Shown: positions 9,138 to 17,500 of the stretch, piece after piece
Numbering within the stretch: position 1 is the stretch's first letter
Layout: every line of letters begins with the position of its first letter
Assembly: GCA_963777165.1 (NCBI GenBank)
Contig: CAVZPO010000026.1
Span: 124,001 to 188,000 of the forward strand
DNA from: DYJB01 sp963777165
GTDB taxonomy: Bacteria > Chloroflexota > Anaerolineae > Anaerolineales > E44-bin32
DNA: 64,000 nt
Direction: 5' to 3'
Notes under the pieces: generated by a model
Seen by the model: only the letters and a program-made list of their open reading frames with translations
The model's database searches: none
Told to the model about the DNA's origin: nothing
Position numbers and translations under genes: made by a program

Positions 9138-9632
9138 TCAGAACTCGTGGTCCTCCCCTTCGTGGGAGGCGGAGGCGACGCGCACCTGGGCCGCGCCGTT
9201 GTACAGGATGGCCCCGTTCATGGCACCGATGTACAGCATGCCGTGAGTGGTCGACACTTCGTAGGCCGGGGTCCCCAGATACGAAACAAGCTCGGGCGCG
9301 CGCTTCAGACGGGCGCCCGGCGCCGCCGTCAGGGCCAGGTACACGGCCATATCCGGCGAGGTGCTGGGAGTGAAGGTCGGAGTCTCGGCCGCGGCCGTCT
9401 GCGCATTCAACCCGGGGGCACTCGCCGATTGCAGGCGCTGGTTGGCCTGTTGGATGAGCTCGCGGTAGGCCGCCTCACGCTGGTTCCACAGCTCGGCCAC
9501 GGCCGGATTGACCGCCGCCGGGGCGTCGGGGGCGGCGCTCGCCCCGCTGACGCGGGCGAACACCCCGCCGGCCATCACCAGGACAAAGGCCGTAAGGCAA
9601 ACGGCCAGAGCGATCATCAACTTCTGTGACAT
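9138..9632 (-). CDS. Secreted/anchored protein with a PepSY-like C-terminal segment
   Basis: A 164-residue protein with an N-terminal hydrophobic signal (MIALAVCLTAFVLVMAGGVF), a helical, Gln-rich middle and a C-terminal block VSYLGTPAYEVSTTHGMLYI plus NGAILYNGAA. That block has the beta-hairpin pattern of a PepSY domain (YEV, G-x-LY-x-G, NG-x-I). The similarity is by eye and moderate. It is the first gene of the minus-strand operon with the anchor protein, apbE and the ferric-reductase-like gene. It is divergent from an OmpR-type regulator; PepSY proteins are often encoded next to such systems. Confidence 0.7.
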   Translation of the reverse strand: MSQKLMIALAVCLTAFVLVMAGGVFARVSGASAAPDAPAAVNPAVAELWNQREAAYRELIQQANQRLQSASAPGLNAQTAAAETPTFTPSTSPDMAVYLALTAAPGARLKRAPELVSYLGTPAYEVSTTHGMLYIGAMNGAILYNGAAQVRVASASHEGEDHEF

Positions 9633-9717
9633 TTCATTCCTCCATGGGGTTCGAGATCTTCATCACGCTCACTCTAGCGAAGCCGCCTTAGCCAAACATG
9701 GGGGCGGCGACCAGGTC

Positions 9718-9751
9718 TTCCAATCCGTTTCCAATCCTGGAGGGCTATACT
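9718..9751 (+). promoter_or_regulatory. Tandem 9-bp repeats and -10 box: candidate OmpR-type autoregulatory site
   Basis: TTCCAATCC occurs at 9718-9726 and again at 9729-9737, an 11-bp period typical of sites bound by OmpR/PhoB-type dimers. TATACT (9746-9751) follows with no good -35 box, so the repeats occupy the -35 area. This is the shared intergenic region of the two-component system and the divergent PepSY/ApbE operon. Binding by the adjacent regulator is inferred. Confidence 0.45.
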
Positions 9752-9792
9752 TCGCAAGGAGACGGGGTGACGACTTTCCAGCGGGGCAGCCA

Positions 9793-10476
9793 ATGAAAGT
9801 GCTGATCATCGAAGACGACGCAAGGCTCGCACGCCTGATCGAGAGTGTGCTACGGGAGGAGCACTTCACGGTCGACGTCGCCCTGGATGGCGAGGCCGGG
9901 CTGGAGATGGCACTTGCCGGAGGCTATGATCTTGCGATCGTCGATTGGATGCTGCCTCGGCGGGATGGGCCGAGCATCCTGCGGGCGGTGCGCTCCGCAG
10001 GCGTCTCCACCGCGGTGCTGATGCTGACCGCGCGCGGACAGATGGAGGATCGCGTCGTCGGGCTTGACAGCGGCGCCGATGACTACCTGGGCAAGCCGTT
10101 CGCCTTCGAAGAGCTGCTCGCACGGTTGCGAGCCCTCGGAAGGCGTTCCGCCGTCCCGGCGCCGGAGCACTGGGAACTTCGCAGCGGCGACCTGGTCCTG
10201 GACCTTGCCGCGCACACCGCACGACGCGGAAGCGCCCCGCTGGACCTGACGGCCACGGAATGGAACCTGCTCGAGTGCTTCCTACGGCATCCTGGCCAGG
10301 TGATGCTCCGCCAACAGATCCTGGACTACGTCTGGTCCTATGCGCGTGAAGTCCAACCGACGATGGTCGATGTCTACGTCTCTTACCTCCGGCGAAAACT
10401 GGAAGTCCCGGACCGTGCGGACCCCATCGACACCGTGCGCGGCGTCGGCTACCGGCTGAACCCAGACCATGTTTAG
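9793..10476 (+). CDS. OmpR/PhoB-family response regulator
   Basis: A 227-residue two-domain regulator. The receiver domain starts MKVLIIEDDARLARLIES, with phospho-acceptor Asp51 in IVDWMLPRRDG, followed by LMLTARG and the conserved Lys in YLGKPFAFEELLARLRAL. The C-terminal winged helix contains LDLTATEWNLLECFLRHPGQ, VDVYVSYLRRKLE and the terminal TVRGVGYRL. The start is the ATG at which receiver homology begins; the frame is open further upstream without homology. It overlaps the kinase gene by 8 bases, so the two are translationally coupled. Tandem repeats just upstream suggest autoregulation and control of the divergent ApbE/ferric-reductase-like operon. Confidence 0.94.
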   Translation: MKVLIIEDDARLARLIESVLREEHFTVDVALDGEAGLEMALAGGYDLAIVDWMLPRRDGPSILRAVRSAGVSTAVLMLTARGQMEDRVVGLDSGADDYLGKPFAFEELLARLRALGRRSAVPAPEHWELRSGDLVLDLAAHTARRGSAPLDLTATEWNLLECFLRHPGQVMLRQQILDYVWSYAREVQPTMVDVYVSYLRRKLEVPDRADPIDTVRGVGYRLNPDHV

Positions 10477-11797
10477 ACGACTCAGGCTGCGGCTCACGCT
10501 CTTATACCTGCTCGCCGCCATGCTTCTCACGGCGCTCATCAACGGCGGCGTGTATGCGCTCTTGGAGTATTCCTTCCAGGCGGCGACAGATCAGGCGCTC
10601 GAACGAAAAGTCGCGCTGGGTGCCCAGGCCCTGGGCCTCGCCAACACAACTACGCCCGCTCCGGGACCGAATGGAAGCGAAGAGAGCGAAGACGAACTAG
10701 GCGCATCGGGTTCGCCCCAAGTCGAGGGCGGGGAGGGCGAAGAGCGCTACGATGCCGAGCTGGCTCCCGTGTTCCTCGTCCCGCTTGACGCCGAAGGCAA
10801 GCCGGTGTCGGTGAGTGCGGGCGCCCCTGCGCCCGTCGCACCGGACGAGGAGGCGTTGCGTACTGCGGTCGGCTCCGGGCGCGACCTGCGCACGGTCAAG
10901 TTGCTGGACGGCAGCCGCTATCGCCTCTTGACGACTCGAATCCTCACGCCGTCAGGCAACGTCTACTTGCAGGCCGGACGATCGCTGGCGGATCAAGAGG
11001 CCATTCTGAGGCGTTCCCTGCTCGGGATGCTGGCACTTTCCTCCGTCAGCGTCCTGCTCCTTGGCTGGGGAAGCTGGCTGCTCGCCGGCCGCTCGCTGGT
11101 CCCGGCACAAGAAGCGTGGGATCGACAGCAGGCGTTTGTCGCCAATGCCAGCCATGAGCTGCGCACCCCTCTGACGCTGCTGCGGGCAAGTGCCGAGGTC
11201 GCGCAGCGGAAGCTCGGCCCCTCCAGCCCGGGCAGTCCTCTCCTTGAGGATGTTTTGCGGGAGGCCGATCACATGGCCGGTCTGGTGGAGGACTTGCTCT
11301 TGCTCTCTCGACTTGATGCCGGATCTGTTCGGCTGGAGGTCGGGCCAGTGAGCGTGGATGATCTCCTGAAGGAGGTTGTTGCTCCGGTCGCACGATTGGC
11401 GGAGGATCGAAACCTCGAATTGGAATTGACGGTGAGGCCGACGACCGCACGGGGTGATCGGGCACGTCTGCGCCAGGTCGTGCTGATCCTTCTCGACAAC
11501 GCGCTGCGGCATGTTCCGGCGGGCGGCTGGATACACGTGGTCTGTCACCAGGAAGGCCATACCGCGATCCTGAGCGTGGCCGACAACGGGACCGGCATTG
11601 CCCCGGAGAACTTGCCGCGTGTTTTCGAACGGTTCTACACTGGCGACGGGGAATCGGCGGGAAGCGGCCTGGGGCTTTCGATTGCCCGCTCCCTCGTCCA
11701 GGCGATGCACGGGGAGATTCGTCTCGAGAGCCGTCCCGGGGAGGGCACTCGTGTGACTGTGGTTCTCCCGGGGGCAGTGGTCGCGCGCACTGCCTGA
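10469..11797 (+). CDS. Membrane sensor histidine kinase (OmpR-partner type)
   Basis: A 442-residue kinase with two TM helices (about 10-30 and 185-208) flanking an extracytoplasmic sensor of about 150 residues. That loop contains an acidic stretch rich in Glu and Gly that could bind metal or simply be disordered. The cytoplasmic part has HisKA with His229 in ANASHELRTPLTLLRAS and an HATPase_c domain with LLDNALRHVP (N box), DNGTGIAPENLPRVFERFY (G1/F) and GSGLGLSIARSLV (G2). It partners the overlapping response regulator. The signal is unknown; the divergent operon suggests a redox or metal cue. Confidence 0.93.
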   Translation: MFRRLRLRLTLLYLLAAMLLTALINGGVYALLEYSFQAATDQALERKVALGAQALGLANTTTPAPGPNGSEESEDELGASGSPQVEGGEGEERYDAELAPVFLVPLDAEGKPVSVSAGAPAPVAPDEEALRTAVGSGRDLRTVKLLDGSRYRLLTTRILTPSGNVYLQAGRSLADQEAILRRSLLGMLALSSVSVLLLGWGSWLLAGRSLVPAQEAWDRQQAFVANASHELRTPLTLLRASAEVAQRKLGPSSPGSPLLEDVLREADHMAGLVEDLLLLSRLDAGSVRLEVGPVSVDDLLKEVVAPVARLAEDRNLELELTVRPTTARGDRARLRQVVLILLDNALRHVPAGGWIHVVCHQEGHTAILSVADNGTGIAPENLPRVFERFYTGDGESAGSGLGLSIARSLVQAMHGEIRLESRPGEGTRVTVVLPGAVVARTA

Positions 11798-11926
11798 GAA
11801 CCACCCCTCCGAGAGCTAGGGCGCGCCCGGCCGCGCCCTCCCGTCCCATCGCAGCCAAGTGCAACGACTGGACTCGTACGTGGACTACAATGACCGGGCG
11901 CGCAGCTTCCCATCGGAGGTGAGGCG

Positions 11927-12419
11927 ATGCAAACTCTTACGATTGCCATCGACAAGCCCGAAATCGGTCAACGTCATCCTGGGGCAATCGCACTTCATCA
12001 AGACGGTCGAGGACCTGCACGAGGTGCTGGCGGGCGCCGTGCCTGGCCTGCAGTTCGGGCTGGCGTTCTGCGAGGCGTCGGGCCCTTGCCTGGTTCGCGC
12101 CAGCGGGACCTCCCCTGAGTTGGTCGAACTGGCCAAGAAGAACGCGCTGGCGCTCTCCGCCGGTCATGCCTTCATCATCTTCCTGGGCAATGCCTTCCCC
12201 ATCAACGTCCTGAATGCCATCAAGGCCGTCCCTGAGGTCTGTCACATCTACTGCGCGACGGCCAATCCGGTCGAGGTCATCCTGGCCGAATCGGAGCAGG
12301 GCCGCGGCATCCTCGGCGTGATCGATGGCGAGAGATGCAAGGGCGTCGAGACGGAGCAGGAAATCGCCGAGCGCAAGGCGCTGCTGCGGCGCTTCGGCTA
12401 CAAGGCCGACGGAGGTTGA
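11927..12419 (+). CDS. Adenosine-specific kinase family protein, apparent 5-prime frameshift
   Basis: About 163 residues after repair. The family (also called DUF355) phosphorylates adenosine in characterised archaeal members. Conserved blocks are VNVILGQSHFIKTVEDLHEV, GLAFCEASGPCLVR, AGHAFIIFLGNAFPINVLNA and GILGVIDG. The natural start is ATG 11927, preceded by GGAGG, giving MQTLTIAIDKPE; after about 12 codons the conserved protein continues one base later (SVNVILGQ). Removing one A of the AAA run at 11961-11963 joins the parts. Reading the second frame alone would force an unrelated N-terminus. The next gene starts 1 base after the stop, indicating an operon. Confidence 0.85.
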
Positions 12420-12420
12420 T

Positions 12421-12816
12421 ATGAGAGGTCGCTCGTGCGCCTGCCTCCGCCCACTGCCGATCTTTGCACTGGTGCTGTTGCTTGCGGCCTGCGGCAGTGC
12501 GCCGCCCGCGGACACAGGCGTGGAGGGCGTGGTAACGATCGGCCCGACTTGCCCGGTGGTTCAGATCGGGCAGGATTGCCCGGATCAGCCCTATGCGGCC
12601 GATCTTTCCGTGGCCAACCCGCACGGCAAGATCATCGTCCGCGCCTCGGCGGGCGCCGACGGAAGGTTCCGCATCGCGCTGGCTCCGGGCGACTACGTGC
12701 TGGAGGCGCGAGCGGCCGATGATTTGCCGTTCCCGGCGGCGGCGACGTTTCCCTTCGCTGTACAGGAAGGCATCTGGACCCACCTCGATCTGACTCTGGA
12801 CAGCGGGATACGCTAG
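12421..12816 (+). CDS. Small lipoprotein with carboxypeptidase-regulatory-like fold
   Basis: A 131-residue lipoprotein: a basic N-terminus, a hydrophobic stretch PIFALVLLLAAC forming the lipobox with Cys near residue 24, then a small beta-rich domain. That domain begins GVEGVVTIGPTCPVVQIGQ and continues with IIVRASAGADGRFRIALAPG and YVLEARA, a pattern like transthyretin/carboxypeptidase-regulatory-like domains. The start at 12421 is supported by GGAGG overlapping the end of the preceding gene. It is probably surface-anchored. The function is unknown. It shares a transcript with the adenosine-specific kinase and the P1 peptidase. Confidence 0.8.
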   Translation: MRGRSCACLRPLPIFALVLLLAACGSAPPADTGVEGVVTIGPTCPVVQIGQDCPDQPYAADLSVANPHGKIIVRASAGADGRFRIALAPGDYVLEARAADDLPFPAAATFPFAVQEGIWTHLDLTLDSGIR

Positions 12817-12829
12817 GAGGCCGGTCAGG

Positions 12830-13847
12830 ATGAAGACGACGAATGCCATCACGGACGTGCCAGGCATCAAGGTCGGCCACGCGGACGACCCGGAAGCCCT
12901 GACGGGATGCACGGTGGTCCTGTGCGAGCATGGCGCCGTGGGCGGCGTCGACCAGCGCGGCGGCGCGCCGGGGACGCGTGAGACCGACCTGCTCAGGCCG
13001 TTGCACCTGGTGCAGAAGGCCCACGCCGTGTTGCTGGCCGGAGGCTCAGCCTTCGGGCTGGATGCCGCGGCCGGGGTGATGCATTATCTGGAAGGGCGCA
13101 AGATTGGATACGACGCCGGCGTGGCGCGGGTGCCGATCGTGCCGGCGGCCATCCTGTTCGACCTGGCGCTCGGCCGCGCAGACGTCCGGCCGGATGCCGC
13201 CATGGGCTTCCGCGCTTGCGAGGCCGCCACGCAGGACCCTCCGGCCGAGGGGAACGCCGGCGCCGGGATGGGCGCCAGTGTGGGGAAGGTGCTGGGGATG
13301 GGGGGAGCGATGAAGTCCGGGCATCGGCACCGCCAGCGTGGACCTGGGGGGCGGGTGCATGGTCGGGGCGCTCGTGGCAGTGAACGCGTTGGGAGACGTG
13401 GTCGACCCGAACACGGGGCGGATCCTGGCCGGCACCCGGCCGACGAAGCTGGGTCCGGTGCGAGTGGGCGGAAGTGGCCCGTTCGCCGACACGCTGTCGG
13501 TGATGAAGGGCTTTGTCGGCAAGACCGCCATGCGCTTCGCCTCGCGCGCCAACACCGTCATCGGGGTAGTGGCCACCAACGCCGCGCTGACGAAGGACGA
13601 AGCCAACAAGGTGGCCCAGATGTCCCACGACGGCCTGGCGCGCAGCGTGCGTCCGGCCCACACGCTGTTCGATGGCGACACGATCTTCGCCCTGTCGACC
13701 GGCGAGAAGAACGTGGACGTCAACATTGTGGGGGCCTTCGCTGCCGAGGCGATGGCGCAGGCGATCGTGCGCGCCGTGCTGCAGGCGAAGACGGCAGGTG
13801 GGCTGCCGGCGGCCGCCGATTTCCCTCCCGGCTTCGGGAGTTCGTAG
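12830..13847 (+). CDS. P1 family (DmpA-like) self-processing peptidase, apparent frameshift
   Basis: About 338 residues after repair. N-terminal AITDVPGIKVGHADDPEALT and LLAGGSAFGLDAAAGVMHYL are P1/DmpA signatures. The frame breaks at 13319-13321: GASVGKVLGMGGAMKSG is in the first frame, and IGTASVDLGGGCMVGALVAV in the next. One G too many in GGG explains the break. The second part contains NTVIGVVATNAALTK, where family members self-cleave before a Thr/Ser nucleophile, so Asn-Thr here is the likely scissile bond. It then has HDGLARSVRPAHTLFDGDTI. Known relatives are aminopeptidases or beta-peptidyl hydrolases; the substrate is unknown. Confidence 0.85.
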
Positions 13848-13920
13848 GACTTCCGAAGTCGGCTTGAACCCGGAATTGACACCGCGACCACCGCCGGGTA
13901 TGCTGGCGAGCGGAGGCCGA

Positions 13921-14346
13921 ATGTTCCGTCGACCGAACGAGAAGACCCAGCCTGTCACCGAACCGGTCGAGCGTGTCGACTCGGTCCTGGGGGCGGGCAT
14001 CGCCTGGCAGGGCGCCATCAGCGGCAGCGGCGGCGTGCGTATCGACGGGGCCTTCGACGGCGACATTCACCTGCGCGGCCTGGTGGTGATCGGCGAACAG
14101 GGGCGCGTGACCTGCAAGCAGATCCGCGCCGCAACGGTCGTCGTCGCCGGGTCGGTCAAGGGCGATATCACCGCCCAGCGCGTCGAGATCACGCGCAGCG
14201 GCCGGGTGTGGGGCGATGTGGTCACCACGTCGTTCTCCACCGAGGAAGGCGCCTTCCTGCGCGGCCAGATCCGGATGGAGGAACACCTCGACCTCGGGTT
14301 GAATCAACCGGAGGAGCCGTCCGCGGCGCCGACGGTCAAGCGCTAA
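13921..14346 (+). CDS. Bactofilin family cytoskeletal protein
   Basis: A 141-residue bactofilin (polymer-forming DUF583 domain). The right-handed beta-helix is visible as repeated short hydrophobic-Gly turns: GAISGSGGVRIDGAFDGDI, LVVIGEQGRVTCKQI, VVVAGSVKGDITAQRVEI and SGRVWGDVVTTSFSTEEGAF. Short disordered termini flank the core. Bactofilins self-assemble into filaments at the membrane and organise envelope machinery. Start 13921 has GGAGG 5 bases upstream; an in-frame ATG at 13900 lacks this. It is transcribed after the P1 peptidase and ends at a strong hairpin. Confidence 0.9.
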   Translation: MFRRPNEKTQPVTEPVERVDSVLGAGIAWQGAISGSGGVRIDGAFDGDIHLRGLVVIGEQGRVTCKQIRAATVVVAGSVKGDITAQRVEITRSGRVWGDVVTTSFSTEEGAFLRGQIRMEEHLDLGLNQPEEPSAAPTVKR

Positions 14347-14363
14347 CCAGCCCAGGGAATCAC

Positions 14364-14395
14364 AAGGGCCCGGTTCGAACTCGAACCGGGCCCTT
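14364..14395 (+). terminator. Terminator after the bactofilin gene
   Basis: Perfect 14-bp arms AAGGGCCCGGTTCG (14364-14377) and CGAACCGGGCCCTT (14382-14395) with an AACT loop, 17 bases after the stop codon. No long T-run follows. Confidence 0.75.
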
Positions 14396-14465
14396 GGCGT
14401 TGAACTGCAGGCGCAGCTAGGAGAATGTGGGAGCGCCCGCCTCCCGCAGCTCACTCCCCGCCTCA

Positions 14466-14540
14466 CCCCCTCCCCCTGCGGAATTCGCGTGGCCACGAAA
14501 GTCTACCCAAGCAGGGGGAGGGGCCAGGGGAGGGGGTTCG
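14466..14540. repeat. Interspersed palindromic element (C-rich/G-rich inverted repeat)
   Basis: CCCCTCCCCCTGC (14467-14479) is the exact reverse complement of GCAGGGGGAGGGG (14511-14523), with a 31-base loop holding a smaller GTGGCCAC palindrome. The flanks continue the pattern (CTCACCCC before, CCAGGGGAGGGGG after). This composition resembles the repetitive extragenic palindromes common in high-GC genomes. It lies between the bactofilin terminator and the end of the macroglobulin gene and could also end that minus-strand transcript. A second copy was not found in this window. Confidence 0.5.
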
Positions 14541-14568
14541 AAAGCGCCTGCGTTCTTCCCGCAACCTC

Positions 14569-17500
14569 TCAGGGCTGGATCGTGTACACGCGCCCGGCGG
14601 AGTGACCGTAGGTCTCCGGGAAGTAGAAGTCCCACGCCCGGGTGGGCAGGACACGGTACTCACCCGGCAGGGCGGCGGTCAGCAGGTAGGTGTACTGATA
14701 CGTGCCCGCCGGCAGGGTATCGGCGAAGAGCACCAGCCGATCATCGCGCATCTCGGCGCGGGTGAAGTACCACCACCTCCAACCCACGCGGTCCGTCTGC
14801 GCCTGAGCCAGCAGTTCCGGCGGCATGCCGGAGGGCGCGGTCAGCAGTGATCCGTCGATCGGCTCCATGCCGGCCGGGAACGGGTCCTCGACGACGACGT
14901 AGTACTGGTCGGACGGCACGCTGACGGTCAGGCGCGCCAGCAGTGCATCGCCGGCGCGGGCCGAGGGCGCCGGCGCGCACGGCTTCTCCAGGCTGCCGCA
15001 GGCGCCGTCGTAGTGGAAGTACTCGCGGGCGACCGTCAGCCCGCGCGAGGTGGCGGCGATGTCCTCTACCGGTCGGTAGGCGCTCAGGTGCACGGTGTAG
15101 AACAGCGCGCCCTCCCCGGGGCCGCGGGTGACGAGCAGTTGGTTGGGGCGATCGCCGAAAAGCTGATCCATCGGTGTGAAAGAGCTCTGTGCCTCGGCGG
15201 GGGCCGAGCCGGCGAGCAGCGCCTGCGCGTTCAGCGTGGCGCCATAGCCAAAGGTGCCCTCCAGGGAATGGCTGACGCCGGCCCACTCAGACAATGCCAG
15301 GAGGGCCCAGGCGGTGTCGTGCGTCGAGGCCCAGGCACCATCGCGCTGGCGCGCCGCCAGCAGCCAGCGCACAGCGTCGGAATTGAGCGGATCGTCCGGC
15401 TGCAGCTCGAGCATCGCCTGCAGCACCTGCGCCGTCGTGCGCACCGAGGCGCCCATGTTCCACAGGTCGGGCGTCTCGTCTTCCCAGTGAACGCCGGTGG
15501 CCGAACGCACCGCGGAACCCTTCAGGTCCGAGAGCAGCGTGGCCACGGCCGGATCGTCCGGCAGCGAGGCATGGAACGCCAGGGCGAGGGAGGCGCGCGC
15601 CCACTGGGACATCCCGGACCGCGCCTCGACCAACTCCTGGAGTCTGTCCACATCCGGAGCACCGGCGCGGGCCAGGACCCACAAGACGAACGCCTGGCGA
15701 TTGCGGATCGGAGCTTCGGAGAGCGAGTCGATGACGCCCACCTGACCCTGCAGGTATCCGACGGCCGAGTCGATCATGTAGTCGTTGACCGTCCAACCGC
15801 TGTGGCGGGCTTCCAGCAGCGCGTACAGCACGTACGACGTCAGGTACGGATCGGTCGGGCCGCTGCTCCACCATCCCCAGCCGCCGTCGTACTGCTGGCG
15901 GGCGCGCAGTGTCTGCAGTCCGGCCGTCAGCGTGCGCGTCAGTCGATCCTCCAGCCCCGGGATTTCGGTGTTGAGAGCCTGCGCCGCGCGGTAAGCGGCC
16001 AGGTTGGGCAGGAAGCGCGACACGACCTGTTCGGTGCACTCGTACGGAAAAGCCTCCAGCACTTCGAGCGCCGACTGCATGGCCGCCCCGAGCGACGGCT
16101 CAAGGGTGACGGTCAACCCGCCCTGGGTGGCGTCGAAGCGGCGCGGCAGGCTGACGGCCTCCAGGCGCTCGCCCGGAGCGGTGAGCCCGCCCGACGTGGC
16201 GAACGTGTCCGAGGCGGTGTAGCGCAAAATCGGAATGCGCCCGTCGACGGCTGAACCGATCGTCGGCGTGGAGGCATCCTCGAGCCCGCCTCCCTTGACG
16301 TAGAAGGTCAGGCCGGCGGACTCGGCCTCCAGGATCTGCAGCGACCATTCGACCCTGACCTGTCCCCTCGACGGGACCTCGATCTTCTGGCGTGCGTCCG
16401 ACTCCACCTTGGCCCCCTCGGCCTCCAGACGGACCTCGACCTCGATCGATTGCGCCGTGTTGTTGTGGACGATCGCCGCCACCGTGGCGGCGTCTCCGGC
16501 GGTGAAGAACCGCGGCGTCACCGGACGAATCAGCAGCGACTTGCTGGTGACCAGATCGGAGGTGGCGCTGCCGGCACGGGTATCTGCGGTGATGCCGCGC
16601 GCATCCATTCGCCATGTGGTGAGCGAGTCGGGCAGCGTCAGCGTGATATCGGCCTTGCCTTGAGCATCCGTGAGGATCGAGGCGTTCCAGTAGGCCGTGT
16701 CGGGAAACTCGGTCCGCACGCTTGGCTCGAGGCTGCCATCGCCTCCGCCGCCGCCCATGCCGTCGGCGGCCGAGACCCCTCGGCCGCCCTCGCCGCTGAC
16801 GGCCAGGGCGGAGCCGGTGCGCACGCTGAGTGGTACGGGCGAGTAGAAAGCCGTAACGGGATCCGTGCTGTTGGGCTCGGCCAGCGCCAGCGCGGCGACG
16901 TCGGCCAGCGCCAACGAGAACTCAGCCTGCACCGGCTTTCCCTGTGCGTCGGTAGCGCGCAGCGCGTAGGTCACCTGTTCGCCCGGGCCTGCCTGCGGCC
17001 GGTCCGGCGACACGCTGACCCGCAGGGCGCGGCTCTCGGCGCTGACGCGCAGTTCGATCAGGCCAACGGCCAACGCCGCGGGAGCGGATGCGCCGGACGG
17101 TCGGACGAGGACGGCCGAGACGAAGACGTTCGGCACGTGGGACTCATCCAGAGGCAGATCGATCGTCGTCTGCCCGGCGGCGACTTCCACCACTTTGCTG
17201 GAGAGTACCCGGCCGCGCTCAAGCGTCACCAGCGCCTGTACCGGCTGGTCGAAGGGAGAGGGGATCAAGATGCGCGCCGTGTCCCCAGGCTTGTATTCGC
17301 CGCGGTCGGCGACCAGGGCGATTCGGTTGGTCCCCGCGGATCGCCAGGTAAACCGTTCGGCACCGTAGGCCCACAGCGTCAGGCTGCTGACGGCGGAGCG
17401 TCCGGAGCGGTCCTTGGCTTCGACGCGCAGCCGGTACGAGCCGGGACGCTCGGGGCGGAAGGTCACCGTAGCCTTGCCATCGGGGCTCGACGTGAGGTCG

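Noticed and set aside
6505..13322. Programmed +1 frameshifting as the explanation of the early frame breaks
   Set aside because: The three sites share no slippery codon, in-frame stop or stimulatory hairpin pattern; single-base insertion in short runs explains them more simply.
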